The translations under genes and the position numbers were made by a program. DNA of 64,000 nt from Mactromeris polynyma (taxonomy: Eukaryota > Mollusca > Bivalvia > Venerida > Mactridae), in assembly GCA_032209605.1 (NCBI GenBank), contig JASFXZ010000005.1:31360905-31424904 (forward strand), read 5' to 3'. Shown here in pieces: positions 24,711 through 36,509 of the stretch. Under the pieces are notes generated by a model. That model worked only from the letters and a program-made list of their open reading frames with translations, was not told the DNA's origin and made no database searches. Positions within the stretch are counted from its first letter, which is position 1. Each line of letters opens with the position of its first letter.

Positions 24711-25077
24711 AAGAGTTGTCATTGATACAATGGGTATCGATATATCGACACATTATTTGTCGATCGATATTTGATACACAACTGTATTAATATTATGCCG
24801 AAAAATTACAGGAGCATGGAGATAGCGTTACGTCGCTCGGTCGTCGGCAATAAAATACAATAGGCCTACTGTGGAGTTAAAATCTGGATTAATTACTTCA
24901 ATGTCTTGTTAAACTACTAGTTGAACATTTAATATTGTATGGTATACATACATTAACATACAAAAATAGAAGATTAGAAAAGTATGAAAGGGAATTTTAA
25001 AAAATCGATCAATCGAATTTGTCTTTCGATGTATCAATATTGTCGATATGCAAATATTTGAATCAATGACAGCCCTA
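24711..25077. mobile_element. second non-autonomous hAT-type element (367 bp)
   Basis: The left end AAGAGTTGTCATTGATACAA matches the reverse complement of the right end, TAGGGCTGTCATTGATTCAA. Flanking octamers GAAACAAC (24703-24710) and GGACCAAC (25078-25085) agree at 6 of 8 positions, as an aged 8-bp duplication would. Just inside both ends are TATCGATATATCGA-type palindromes. It is related in design to 15288-16236 but has a different subterminal motif and is older. Confidence 0.65.
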
Positions 25078-25247
25078 GGACCAACTCATCAATTAAATTA
25101 TTATGACTATGTTGCCAAAACATTTCACATTATGCGCAGCAGAAATAAATCTCATATGATCATTAACATCCATTTTATAGTGTCGACATAGTTTGTACCG
25201 CAATTTTTCATGTATGTATCAGTCAAGACATATATACACATTTCTTA

Positions 25248-25295
25248 AAAGAGAGATACTAAGTTGCTTCAGGGAACGCCACATTAACTCTAAGT
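25248..25295 (+). repeat. short terminal fragment of interspersed family R1
   Basis: AAAAGAGAGATACTAAGTTG then CTTCAGGGAACGCCACAT matches the constant end of the R1 copies at 31890 and 40107. Confidence 0.55.
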
Positions 25296-25299
25296 CCGA

Positions 25300-25985
25300 A
25301 AGTGCAACTTTGTATTACTGAAACTTTCATTTAACCTTTTACTTCATTGTGATCATGTAAAAAAAATTTCAATACATTATATTCGAAAGCATGGAAGCTG
25401 TTTGTATCACAAATTACCATGACTATATGGCGTTTATACTGAATTTTCATTCAAATCCTTCGAAACATGTGAAAGAAATTGTGTAACATACTCTCCTTGT
25501 ACAAAAAATGAAATTTAGCAACTTTTGTTCAAATCTAAGGGTGTATAACTTTGTACTGAACTGACCAAATAAAGAAAACATCAAGCCATCTACACTTAAA
25601 ATTGTTAATAATGATACCTAACTCACGCGCATCTACACTTCATGATGAACACTACTTAATTGGTATGAATATGGGATTTCTGCTTTATTGAGATGATGTA
25701 TGTTATAACAGCCAAGTTCAATAACTAATTAATTGCAATATTTAGGATTGTGAATTCAAATATTTCTCCTCATTAAGTGTTTTATAAAAGTTTACAAATA
25801 TATAGACATTTTACAGCCTTATTTACAGCCCGTCATCCATCGTTCATGTTAAAACATTTAATAAGTTGTTGAATATTCGACCGTTGAAATAATTCATTTG
25901 TAGTATTGCCCAGACTGTCAATGATTCTATGAATAAATAATTTGCCACGTTAGCAAATTATCGATGCTAATTGCTTCAGTTATTT
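25300..25985. other. intergenic, no gene seen
   Basis: AT-rich. No coding segment or clear repeat was recognised. Confidence 0.4.
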
Positions 25986-26001
25986 GTTTTGTATATTTCA
26001 G

Positions 26002-26322
26002 AGGCGAGTAAGGATGTTTTGTGGCAAGGTCGGACGGTTTGCCAATTAGCGGTATGGGAAATAGAACGTTATCCAGGATAAAGACAAAACTATGCTGGAC
26101 TGTCCCATAATGGCGTTCACCGAAGTGGAGGATATTATACCGCTGACGTGGTTGAATGAAACAGTCATAGTATTCATGACTGAATTACTGCCGAAGAATT
26201 TCAAAGGCAAATGCACATACGGATCAAGAATATTAACATCAAGGAAAAGGAAATCGGACTTGGCATCAATCGCAAGTTGTTTTCTAGCAACGACTATAGT
26301 TTTCTCTCCCAAATCACTACTA
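26002..26322 (+). CDS. candidate orphan exon, unrecognised
   Basis: A typical acceptor (tttgtatatttcag) ends at 26001 and a good donor GTAAGC begins near 26323. The first part is open in one frame (SKDVLWQGRTVCQLAVWEIE). After a shift near 26070 the rest is open in another (from MLDCPIMAFTEVEDIIPLTW to FLATTIVFSPKSLL). The last 30 residues have the leucine and FS/L spacing of the end of a BEN domain, but this is too weak to call. It could be a broken exon or chance; the minus strand is also partly open. Confidence 0.25.
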
Positions 26323-26339
26323 GTAAGCATGAGTTTGTA

Positions 26340-26845
26340 AAATACAATGTGCGTATTTCTTGATTTAAAACTTAATACAGAACTGTTTAATCCTTATATA
26401 AGTTGTATACACTGAATGCAAATACCTCTTTATTTCCTTTTAACCTGATATATAATATACAGAAAGCATTTGATTTAATACACAGACATATTCTGAAGTA
26501 AATCCAGTTATCATATACTGGCATATTAAACACATGAGCACTTATTCCTGGTGAATCTGAGAACTTGAGTGTATATGTGATATTGAATAAGTTTATTTGT
26601 ATGCTTATAAATGATTCTTGTCAGCATATTTGTAATGCAGCTGTCTATTTTCACACTATCCATGAGAAGAACCACAATGGAAATAATAATCTTTATTGTG
26701 TAATCCTTAGTACGGATGTGTGTGGCATGTTTTTTTCAACTCGTGTGTTTTTTTAACGAACCAAGTTGGTTCTTATTATCATGTTTATGTGCATCTTATA
26801 CTGAAATAAATCTACCTCTCTATCTGTCATTTCTTTGCTCCGATT
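26340..26845. other. intergenic, no gene seen
   Basis: AT-rich sequence with no recognised feature. Confidence 0.35.
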
Positions 26846-26849
26846 GAAC

Positions 26850-28270
26850 ACACCTCAAATGCTGGTAAACAGGTAAACACAATAACACACCTGTTGTTAC
26901 CCCTGCTTCTGGTGCTCCATCCCCGGCTTACGGACATACGACCTTGGGACAAAAACCCTCCTGATAGTAACCAACAGCAGACACAAGCTCCACCTCCAAA
27001 CAATGTGAATAACTAGGACAATCGGGGGGAAAACAAGTGATTTTAGTAACTTAAACTTGGGTTTTCTAAATGTTGCTGGCCTTAAGAAAAGGCTTAATTA
27101 TCCTGTCTTTGTTGAACATATTCAGTGTTATATATATGTAGGTGCGATTTACTTGCCGCCTGAAAATTATTTGACCATTTTAAAAATATTAAAACCAACG
27201 ACGTTGAACTGGATAATAATGAACCATTTCCTCCACAAAACTTAAATAACGTGAACGAAGATATCAACTCACTAACTTCGGCAGACGAGATTCTAAAATG
27301 TATTGGCAGATAAAACAATTCTAAAGTATCTAGTCCAAATGACAACATAATTAACAATTGTTTAAAAAGTTCAAACATCTATTGGGCAAAGAGTTGTGCG
27401 ATACCTTGGATATAACGTTTTGGCTGAAACTACTTGTACTGCTCTATGCGGATGATTGTTTCTGATTGCCCTGTTGATTTTCAAAACTGTCTAAACATTT
27501 TACTAGACCAATATACCAAACATATTTCTCTAAAAACTCACAAAATGACTAAACAAACTCTTATTGATGAATGTATACAACAGTGGCGTGCTTAAATGCT
27601 ACTCTAAAATAAAGGTGAAATATGCATAACCTTAAGACCACCTAAGAACTATAACAGTACTTTAAATGCCTATCACTTCATGAAAGCTTGAACTTCTCTA
27701 AATTTCGAAGAGCCAACCACAAACTCCCATTGAAACGGGAAGATGGGACGGAAATGACATCACTGACCGGATTTGCACCGCTTGCGACCAAAATCTGAAG
27801 ATCAACATCTTTTTGAATGCTCTTTCTTCTTTCAACAAAGATAAAATCTCCTAGTTGACTTCAGAATGGCATATTCACGAACTGAAAGTTTTAAGCAGCT
27901 AATGATGAACACTGATACACAAATCTTGAAAAACACGTGCAGATATGTAATTCTTGTTTTGCGACATTTTGATTCAAAGAGATAATCCTTTGTAAATACC
28001 AATGCCACGGATGCTATGCATATTCAATGTTGATCATGCGTAAACAAATTGGAATGTGTTTGATTACAATTTGTATTGATAATCAATTCATTCAATTAAC
28101 TGGCGTATACTTATTTCTATGCCAGTTCTGTATTAACGTGGGATTTGTTCAAGTTAAAATGTTCACCCCCTGAACGGACAATACCGGATATTTGTATTGT
28201 TGTACTTGTACATATTCCCTTGCCGTATAGATGTGTACGTGCGTGAAAATAAAAGTTGTAGTTGTTGTCA
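26850..28270 (+). pseudogene. non-LTR retrotransposon (LINE) relic with internal deletions
   Basis: Ordered fragments of a LINE ORF2 on the plus strand. The start of an APE-type endonuclease (NLGFLNVAGLKKRLNYPVF) lies at about 27050 and its YVGAIYLPPENY segment at about 27139. The linker before the RT (SLTSADEILKCIG, then SPNDNIINNCLK) lies at about 27270-27370, and the RT catalytic box LYADD at about 27440. The C-terminal HKLPIETGRWDG...C..C segment lies at about 27720-27800. Most of the endonuclease and RT fingers are missing. The 3' part ends in AATAAAAGTTGTAGTTGTTG at about 28249. CR1/Jockey-like affinity is inferred. Confidence 0.8.
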
Positions 28271-28839
28271 TTTCTTTGACGATGTGATTTCTCTGGCCCA
28301 AAGAGTGTTTTCGCACTTTAATCTACTTGTTTGTTTAGACGTTTTCGCGACGTGACTGAAAATTGACCGTGAACAAGACTTTTGTCAAGTCAAACTTTAT
28401 TTTTTGTCGGATGGTTTACAAAACAAATGACATTAGCTATAGTTAGCTATTTACCGAAATTAACACTTTTATATCGACCTGTTTTTAGTGTCACAATTAA
28501 TTCGTTTACAGTTTGTATAACCGATTTATAAATGTAACATCGTAGTTTGCATTCTTATTGATAAAAGTCGCTGCGAATATTGACCGATTTCACAATTTAT
28601 TATGACATGTTTACTATGAATAACAGGCAATCAAATTTGAGTTTTGTATAAAAAAATAATAATATTATATTCGGCCTAACTGTCATCATTACAAACAAGC
28701 CAAATGTTGCAATGCTTTTAAATAAACACGTATCGAGGGGACATCTACATCGGTACATGCCATTGATTCGGTCGAGAAATCCACAGAAGGGTCCGGTTTT
28801 CAATCCGGGAGGATATCTGGATCGGCCACAGCACTCGAG

Positions 28840-29710
28840 GGTATAAAAAGAAAATTAACGTCAAAAGTGTATGCAGAAATGTATGAAGCAGTGTGGGAAA
28901 TTGAGAGGGAGTTCAGACCAAACGACAGATCGCGGAACAATTTGGTGTATACACAATACATTGTCTACATAGATAAAAAGAAAGATGACATTAAAGCCAA
29001 ATCTTTATCGGGAGACATTGTTCAAGATAGAAAGAAGGTTAGTTCAACAAAGTATCTGGAAGTTGAATAAGCACTACCGACTTGGTTTCAAAATGCAATT
29101 GCATTGACACATTGAAGGTTCTGTTTAGAAAGCAGCTAATAATCGAGCTGTTGACACTGATCAGGAGTGCGTAGTGACTATCCACGATGCATTGCGCATG
29201 CTACGAACGGCCTAGGAAATTGTAAAAACCCAGCACTATCAGACACTGTTTCAAACACGCTGGCTTTGTTGTTGACAATGAGTACATCACAGAACCCGAG
29301 TCTGATGAGGACCCGGATGATGCTGTACCACTGACTGATTCAGATTGTTGGAATTCACTCACAAATGGACGAGAATGTAAATATCGACATTTAACTCCCT
29401 TCCCGTCAGCAGGTCACTGATACTGACATTGTTTTCGACTTGATGGACCTGAGACAAACGAACGGCGTCCCTGAAAAGGAATCCAGCGACGATGAACCAG
29501 AACTTGAAAAGGTTACCATACTACAGGGAAAAGCCGCATGTGATACATTACGGCGGTTAATCGAGATGCAGGAAGGCGGAGATAGTGTGATTGCTCAATT
29601 CACTCAACTTGAGGGCTATGTTACAAAACACAATTGTATAGTGAGTGCTCCAAACAATGTGACATTTCATTCTTCAAGAGAAAATCTCAGTACAAACAAT
29701 ATCTGATTGT
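28840..29710 (+). pseudogene. pogo/Tigger-type transposase with the DDE core deleted
   Basis: At 28845-29066 the frame gives a CENP-B/pogo N-terminal HTH (KRKLTSKVYAEMYEAVWEIE, then DDIKAKSLSGDI and VSSTKYLEVE), stopping at TAA and followed by ALTTWFQNAIAL. At about 29185-29340 it gives the Tigger C-terminal end (DALRMLRTA, RHCFKHAGFVVDNEYITEPE, acidic tail). An open C-terminal frame continues to 29706 (QGKAACDTLRRLIEMQEGGD). About 300 residues holding the catalytic DDE triad are absent. The HTH unit is well preserved apart from the missing 'PKNT' style turn. Terminal repeats were not identified. Confidence 0.8.
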
Positions 29711-29714
29711 GTGT

Positions 29715-31135
29715 GAAATGATTGTCATGTGACACTTAACTATGTCGTTAAATTGTATGTCGTGTTCCTGAGTATGTTGTGGTTTGAATGGATTGAATCT
29801 GTATTCATGTTTGTAAACAAATTGATATGTATGATGACTGTTTTGTTTGTTTAAATGTTGAATATCTGTAAAATCAATATATATTTTATTCTTAAAACCG
29901 TCTTTATGTTATTTCATTATTTATATCTTCGTTTCATTTTGCCTGTTTCATTTCCTTTTTCAAATGGGAAGTTGTTAGGTGCATGCAGATAGACAAAGTC
30001 AGTTATCTATTCCGGGAAAACTGATAAAGTCACTACCCACCGTGTATTGCTGAATACCACAAATATATTGTTGAAACAAGGGAATTAAACCAGAAAAAAA
30101 CGAACATACATATATATTATTTATTTTAAGTATACCAATTATCTCGAGTCAATTACAACACCTACAGCAAAACACAACATCGCTATAGCAAAAATGCGTA
30201 CATACAAGACGCGTAAGTTTGTTGTTACATTAAAAGTGTGAATTTGATAAAGTTTAATTATAGAACCGAGTTTTAAATATGATATGTTTTAAAGCTTTGG
30301 CAGTTTTGTAACACAAGTTCCTACTTATCTTAGGTGAAATTGTAGTTGGATTTATGATATTATGTTCGGGTTTGTAAATCTAATATTCATTTGTTAATGA
30401 CGTTTTTGTCTTCAGCCAAGGCTCAATATTTCATTATAATGTTAAATTCGAATATGTACTTTTGCCTCAAAATAATGATCGTCAATTTTGTCTGTCTTTA
30501 TTCTCACGTAATGCATTATTCTTCAATTATCTTTAAGCCTATGTTTTACTGTTTTGTTACTTTCAAGTAGTCTAACTGTAAATGAATCCTGCTTAGGAAC
30601 TATAATTTGCGGTTGTGTTTTACCTATTTAAGCTATATCATTCCACTATAAAATGTAAATATGCTTTCCAAATTGATTATATCGTCGATACTATTAAAGA
30701 TATTGTATCTGGCTCATTTGAACCTAAAATTGTAAATGGGCTTCATCCAGTATTGTTGTTACATGGTCTAAAGCATCATTAATTAGAACCATTGCCATGT
30801 ATAACCGCTTAAAAGAATCTTGTTTAATCATATTACTAACAAACAAAACTAGTAAAAAACACTCCTTTTAAAGTGACGTAGCTCTGTATGGCGTTCTTCA
30901 TTACATATTTATGACGAAATGAACACTATTCACAATTTATGAGAAATTCCTTGTCTGATTGACGTACACACAGTTATATGGTTGCTACCGTAAGCATAAT
31001 GACCTAGTAGTGTACAAGATTTAAGAAATCTAGCCGTACACGCAAACCGTTTTAGTACGAATATCTGCTAAACATTTCATTGTTGGAAATCCATGATATG
31101 ATCGTATTTTCATATGACTATCACATTGAACTGAA
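29715..31135. other. intergenic, no gene seen
   Basis: AT-rich; no protein-like frame, tRNA-like arm or repeat was recognised. Confidence 0.4.
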
Positions 31136-31140
31136 TATAA

Positions 31141-31299
31141 GGATGCCAGCAACAAGACTGCCAGTATTCAAACGGTTTGGGATACCAGTATTAAGAAAAT
31201 TCCGGATGTCCTCATCCAGATAATTTTGAATGTCAGCATCAATACAATTTGGGACAACAACATGCTTGAAATTATGGGTACCAACACTTACAGTCTTGT
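31141..31299 (+). repeat. degenerate 24-bp minisatellite
   Basis: From 31180 to 31299 there are exactly five 24-base units, each starting GGA/GAA/GGG with a consensus near GGATGCCAGCATCAAGACAA then TTTG. Two irregular units precede it from 31141. Confidence 0.85.
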
Positions 31300-31885
31300 A
31301 TTTGGACGCTTACGTAAAATGTTCTTTGAAAACATATAAGTGCTAAAGCACATATTAACAATTAAAACATAAAGATTTCAAAAAGATGCCATATTTGCAA
31401 CAATATAAATGCATCATCAAACGATGAGCTAATTTTATTATATGGGACAATTCGGATGATCTGTTGTCGAAGCAGAAGTATAAATTTTCGTTCGTGAGAA
31501 TTTTAAATTTTAGATGGGAATATGAGATATATATCAGTTTAGGTTATCTCGTTTTTGTTTGAAGAATCATTTAATCAATCTATATTTGCAAAATAATCGA
31601 TACTTACATCACTACCCGTTTTCGGCAACTGGCGCCAAGGCTTTGATTCTAATGGATGAAAATGATAATTTGTTTTCGGTTGCATGTGACACCAATATAA
31701 GCAAAGTATACAGTAATTATACTACATTAATTGAAAACGTACACAAATATATGTATAGAATAGAGCGCAGATACATAGCAAAGATATATCAACAAGCATA
31801 CTTTTATGTGGCGAAACTGTCTCGGGTGCCATGAAAAGCGCTGCTAAAGCATATGGTAATGACACTTGTAAGACTTCGAATTATT
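31300..31885. other. intergenic, no gene seen
   Basis: A 91-codon plus-strand frame (31559-31834) is open but has no recognisable domain and no splice context; it is left uncalled. Confidence 0.35.
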
Positions 31886-31889
31886 GCTA

Positions 31890-32560
31890 AAAGAGAGAGA
31901 ATAAGTTGCTACAGGGAACGCAACATACATAAGACAATGCCTCCCCAAACAGACCTCCGGTATAACAACAATCCATAAAACAGAAGGCATTTGAGGAGGC
32001 TCAATGGTACATACGTAAGGTAACAGCAGCGTAAGGAATGGCCGACCATAAGGAATAACTAGGAGAATCAAAGAAGACAAACAGTGGGGGATTAATTGAT
32101 GGAAAAGATCACAGGACAAGTCAAGACGGCTGACAGCAATAGTCCAAAATTCGACAGAAAATAACCTGATCACTATATATAGTGAACGAATTGCACAGGG
32201 GAAGGGGGAAATATAACATACATTTAAAACACAAAACAGAAATAACCATACAGCAAATTACAGCCTTGGAACTGTCAGTAAAACTACTAGGGGTTTAAAT
32301 GGATTTAACGGCTAGCCAACTTCACACTTAGTCGTTATATGGTCATTGATTTCCAACATATACACATAAATTGACTAAGAAGGCAGTTAACTAATCATAC
32401 CATCACGTACATAACAATAGACACAATGTATAATCCAGCACGAAGGAACAAGCAGCCTTATAATGACCTTGCTCCCAGTAACTAAATATTTAATATCAGA
32501 ATTTGAAATAACCATAAATATCAAATCAAGAACTAAATGTAAAGACTAGTGGAAACAGTA
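31890..32560 (+). repeat. interspersed family R1, longest copy
   Basis: The constant end AGAGAGAGAATAAGTTGCTA is followed by 'cagggaacgcaacatacata' and 'agacaatgcctccc'. Then come 'ggaataactaggagaatcaa', 'gatggaaaagatcacaggac' and 'cagccttggaactgtcag'. This copy runs about 270 bases further than the 400-bp copies. That extra part ('ttgactaagaaggcagtt', 'caatgaccttgctc...cagta'-like) matches 62330-62640. Confidence 0.85.
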
Positions 32561-32569
32561 GTTAATTAT

Positions 32570-33640
32570 TAGACAAATCTTAGACACTAGTGATAGGGAA
32601 ATGGAATTTAAAATAAACACAAACAGAAATAAAATATATCTATCATGAAAACTCAAAAAAATACGAATGTACTAAGTATCAAGATGTGTCATAAAACAGG
32701 ATTATAAAGAGAAAAGTTTTCTTGGTAATGACAAATGACATCATATGTATTACCTTATGACGTCATAATGGGCGTATTCCTTTCGGGGTGCGGAGTACTC
32801 CGAACAATGTATATGTCAAAGGAACAACCTCGGAACAGTGTTCTATGTTTTACGGAACGTGTGCGGACTGTACCCGTAAAGTAGTAGGTGCAGCAGGAGA
32901 AGTCATGTGATTCAACATGGCTGACAGCAGACAAACGTTATTTCAATGTGAAACGTGTAGTCGTAGTTAAACCAACTGCCATTTACATGTTTAGAAGTAT
33001 TACTTTATACATTGTACATTGTATTTTTATAAAAATATATTTAAAGGGAGTTGATGGTTAAGAAAACTAATTGTTGGTTTTTGGATAAATAAATTTAAGA
33101 CAGAATCCAAGGAAAAGGTTACGATAAGATTTATTTCGTACTGTACAAGCATCTCAGTTTCGATATGTAATAGAGCTTTTTCTAGAAACTGGGATTCCCA
33201 GTCACCCAGAAATAAATTTACAAACTGAGACTGGGTTTTGCATCAAGAACATACATGTACAAATGGTACTACATTGCCCGATTTTGGAAAACCGATTACT
33301 GATTTTAATACAAAGAAAAAATGTACGACAACACTCACTTTTTACTAACCAAAACTTCTCTCGCGTTGCATATCGGAAAACTCGTTCGCTTCGCTTACAC
33401 TGTTCTCAATTTATAGGAAAAGCGCGTGTTTGGAGGGCGTGTGTTAGTTCCAGAGCAAAAGTTAATGCCTACACAGTTCCGAGCATAATCTTTAAAGACA
33501 TTATCATTTGTCATATCCTGCCATATCAAGTACGGTTTACAGATAAAACTTCATTTACTCTCAAAACATTAGTGTCCGTCGTGCAGTAAATCAGGTGTGA
33601 AATCTATCAAGTATTTATGAGTTTGTTAATTAGTTTCATA
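32570..33640. other. intergenic, no gene seen
   Basis: AT-rich with a slightly GC-richer patch near 32770-32900. A 108-codon plus frame at 33263-33589 has no recognisable domain. Confidence 0.35.
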
Positions 33641-33649
33641 AATAACTTT

Positions 33650-35400
33650 TAAAAATACAACTGTTATGAATTTTGCGAATGTTATATCACAGATCTCCAT
33701 AAAAATTTGGGTTTAGTAATTCCTGTCTCTAGCATAGATTTGACATTGGTGCCATATTTTAAAATAATATCAGGATATTTATGGCAAAACTTTCGAAACG
33801 TCTTACATACGAGTTTGTTTCAGACAGTTACCTGTAGGAATAAGGTTATGTTTATTAAAGACCTCTAGATAATGGTTTGCCCTCTGATGCCGCAAAAGTT
33901 GAGATACACATATGCCGTAGGAGGGACTTCTGGGAATATTGCTATCGTGTTACAGAAAGTCTATAATCTCAAAGTCTTAATCACCCCGTTTATCGGACAT
34001 TTTTGTAATTATGATACCATTTTCTATAGAAATGTCATCGTGAAGAAACAAGACAGTTTTATTGGATGCATTTTATTTATCATGGCTGGAAAAAACTCAT
34101 TATCAATATTCCAAATATCGTCTTAATAACGGGAGGTATTATTGAAAGCGACAATTACATCCATCTGGTTTTCTTTGGATCAGGATAACATAAAATATCT
34201 TTCATAAGAGAATAAGAGTAAGTCGGCGATTAGTGGAGCACAGTTAGTTCCGATAGGAATGCCAACTTTCTGTTTGTACCCTGAGTTATCAAAATGAATA
34301 AAGATATTATTCTGTAAAAAAATAAGAGCTTCACAGACGTGCTGACATGTCCAGAGGGTAAAGTTACTGTACTTAAATGATTAAGTAAAGAATGCCCCTT
34401 CATCATTGCAGGTCAAATATGCATGCCGATTGCTTTCAAATGTTTCTTTCGATTAAATGTGTATGTTTGGTTTTAATTAAGTCATGGGGAAGTGAAGTAT
34501 AAAGAGTTGAGATACGAATAACTCTAAAATGTAAATACTGAAATTTATTCAAAACTTACGTAGAATTTCTGATGCCCCAGTTAAGGTTTATACTGGAATT
34601 TTGAAATGTTTTATTGTAATATCTTATAACTTCAGCTCTAATAGTTGTTAAACAACTAGTGAGAAGTTTAGAAAGTTGTGTAGTAGTAGTGAAGCTCGCA
34701 TTGGCAATAAATCGAGCTTTATATTTTTTTTTGTTAATGTTTAATTAACTTATACATAGTTGGTAACTTATTACATTTATATGTGACATATACATTAAAT
34801 TCAGACAGTTATGAGATATGTTTGTCAATTATTTCATATGCAGACGGTATGCTGCAGTACAACTTAATTCATTTTTAGGATTTCCGTGTAATAAAACCGT
34901 CATACAATGACAGTGTTGTTGGAAGCTTTATCAGCCGGCACAAGTATTTATTTGTTGTACAATTCTTGAATTTTGTTTTTGAAACTGCGTAAGGACACTT
35001 TCTTTGGATTTGATTGATGAATTTTAATTATTTGATCCATTATTTTTATAATTTGGTTCTCCCAAGAAGTAAGGGCATTGTCATCTGCATGTTCCCTTTT
35101 CACCATTTATTTGCGTAATAGTTAAGAGAGTCTATAATATGTTCTTTACATCTATAAAAATCTGTCTTAATAAGGTATCTATATTTGTGGGACCCTTAGA
35201 AATTATATTTCTAACCATTTTATCAGATATTATTTTAAGGTTGCCTGTGGTTATATGTCCTGCATGTTTATATAGATATTTAGATTTTGAACAGTCTCAA
35301 GAATTCCTTCCATTTTGACCAGAACTGTCATCAGGGATATTGAGATCAGAAGTAATGTTATAATAATTAAAGACTGCATTACGTATAGGTTTATTGTATT
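33650..35400 (-). pseudogene. reverse transcriptase relic, Penelope-like type (near full length)
   Basis: Minus-strand fragments in order, with many frame changes. KYNKPIRNAVF at about 35390; a conserved pre-RT block (AGHITTGNLKIISDK, then RNIISKGP) at about 35255-35180; KARFIANASFTTT at about 34720. Then STLYTSLPHDLIK (RT block A) at about 34505, IGIPIGTNCAPLIADLL (block B) at about 34265, the catalytic Y.DD box (DDIWNIDNEFF) at about 34130, and TFRKF.HKYPDIILKYG-like thumb residues at about 33800-33740. Block order and spacing fit a Penelope-like or related RT, known from corals and molluscs. The GIY-YIG endonuclease was not seen. Dead. Confidence 0.75.
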
Positions 35401-35410
35401 TGACTCAGTC

Positions 35411-35704
35411 TTACGAAACATTGCCAATTGATGTCGCGAACAATTGTAACGTCGCGATTATCTTATAAAGCCCATACAATCTAAAATAGTTGCTTATGCT
35501 AAATGTATAGGCCATTGGTAATATTGAGATACAATTTGCAGAACGAATTTTCGTTCCGACACAAATATGACACATGGAACCATCGGCGGTTACTGAAAAC
35601 CCTATGTCGCCAAAAACTATTTCTGATTTATAACGTGTATCTACATAGTTCAGTAGACCGAAATATGGTAAAATGAATGCTTGAATTGTAACTTTTTCGG
35701 CCAT
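35411..35704 (-). CDS. small open frame, unrecognised
   Basis: 97 codons from an ATG in good context (acaaaATGG) to a stop. The start MAEKVTIQAFILPYFGLLNY is followed by a mixed hydrophobic sequence. No domain, signal peptide or relative was recognised, and no splice sites were established. It lies directly beyond the N-terminal end of the RT relic on the same strand and could be a leftover of that element or chance. Confidence 0.2.
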   Translation of the reverse strand: MAEKVTIQAFILPYFGLLNYVDTRYKSEIVFGDIGFSVTADGSMCHICVGTKIRSANCISILPMAYTFSISNYFRLYGLYKIIATLQLFATSIGNVS

Positions 35705-35976
35705 TTTGTCGGATAAGAAAATGAAATCCTTCTTTACTTCACGGCTTTGACTTATATCACTGATTTATGTACTGTCGCCAAAATTGAACTAAACTACGAG
35801 TCCAAACATAAATACATTTAGAACTTCACAAATGTTAGAAAATGAGAACAAATTTACCTCTTGTATGTTCATTTTATATCAAGTATCCATATGAATAAAT
35901 ACTTTTACATAATATTCATGGTTTAAGAAAAATGTCAAACGTCAGACGCTAAGAATTGAAAAAGGAAATTGAGCTT

Positions 35977-36502
35977 TCTAATCTACGAGTCCTTTGCATT
36001 ATTAAGACTGATAATTTAATGGTGCAACAAAGAGTAATGCTATTGGTCACATATTGTAAAACTGATATAGTAGTATCTACTAAGGGCAAATTTGGAACGT
36101 TCCAGTTCACAGTAGTATCACGTCGATGCCTTTTATATACTCTTTATTTTCGATTTTCTAATCTACGATGCCTAATTAACGGGACGAAACCTTGTCTAGA
36201 CTCATCATGCTATCGGTTAATTCGTACCTTTATGTTTATTGCGACCCCTTTCGGGGTTTATGACTCGACCGAGAGTCACCTTTCTAAAAGTTGCGGCCTG
36301 CATAATTGCTCAAACTAGGTGAGTATTTATACGTGCGTTCTAGAAGCGTACTAATTAGTGACATAGGATTCTTTGCATGAACTGCATGTTCATTTATTGC
36401 TGATAAATATTCAATTAAAATACATTATTGAAATTGGTATATATCTTGCATTTTCCTGTCATATGTGTGGCTCGTAGATTAGAACAAATGTCTCGTAGAA
36501 TA
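35977..36502. repeat. inverted CTAATCTACGAG motifs
   Basis: TTTCTAATCTACGAG occurs at about 35974-35988, and the reverse complement CTCGTAGATTAG at about 36472-36483, then CTCGTAGAATAG. A further direct copy TTTCTAATCTACGATG lies at about 36155-36170. This may mark the ends of a small decayed DNA transposon; no target duplication was confirmed. Confidence 0.4.
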
Positions 36503-36509
36503 GAAACAA

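Noticed and set aside
33263..33589. 108-codon plus-strand frame
   Set aside because: No domain, low-complexity basic composition and no splice context.
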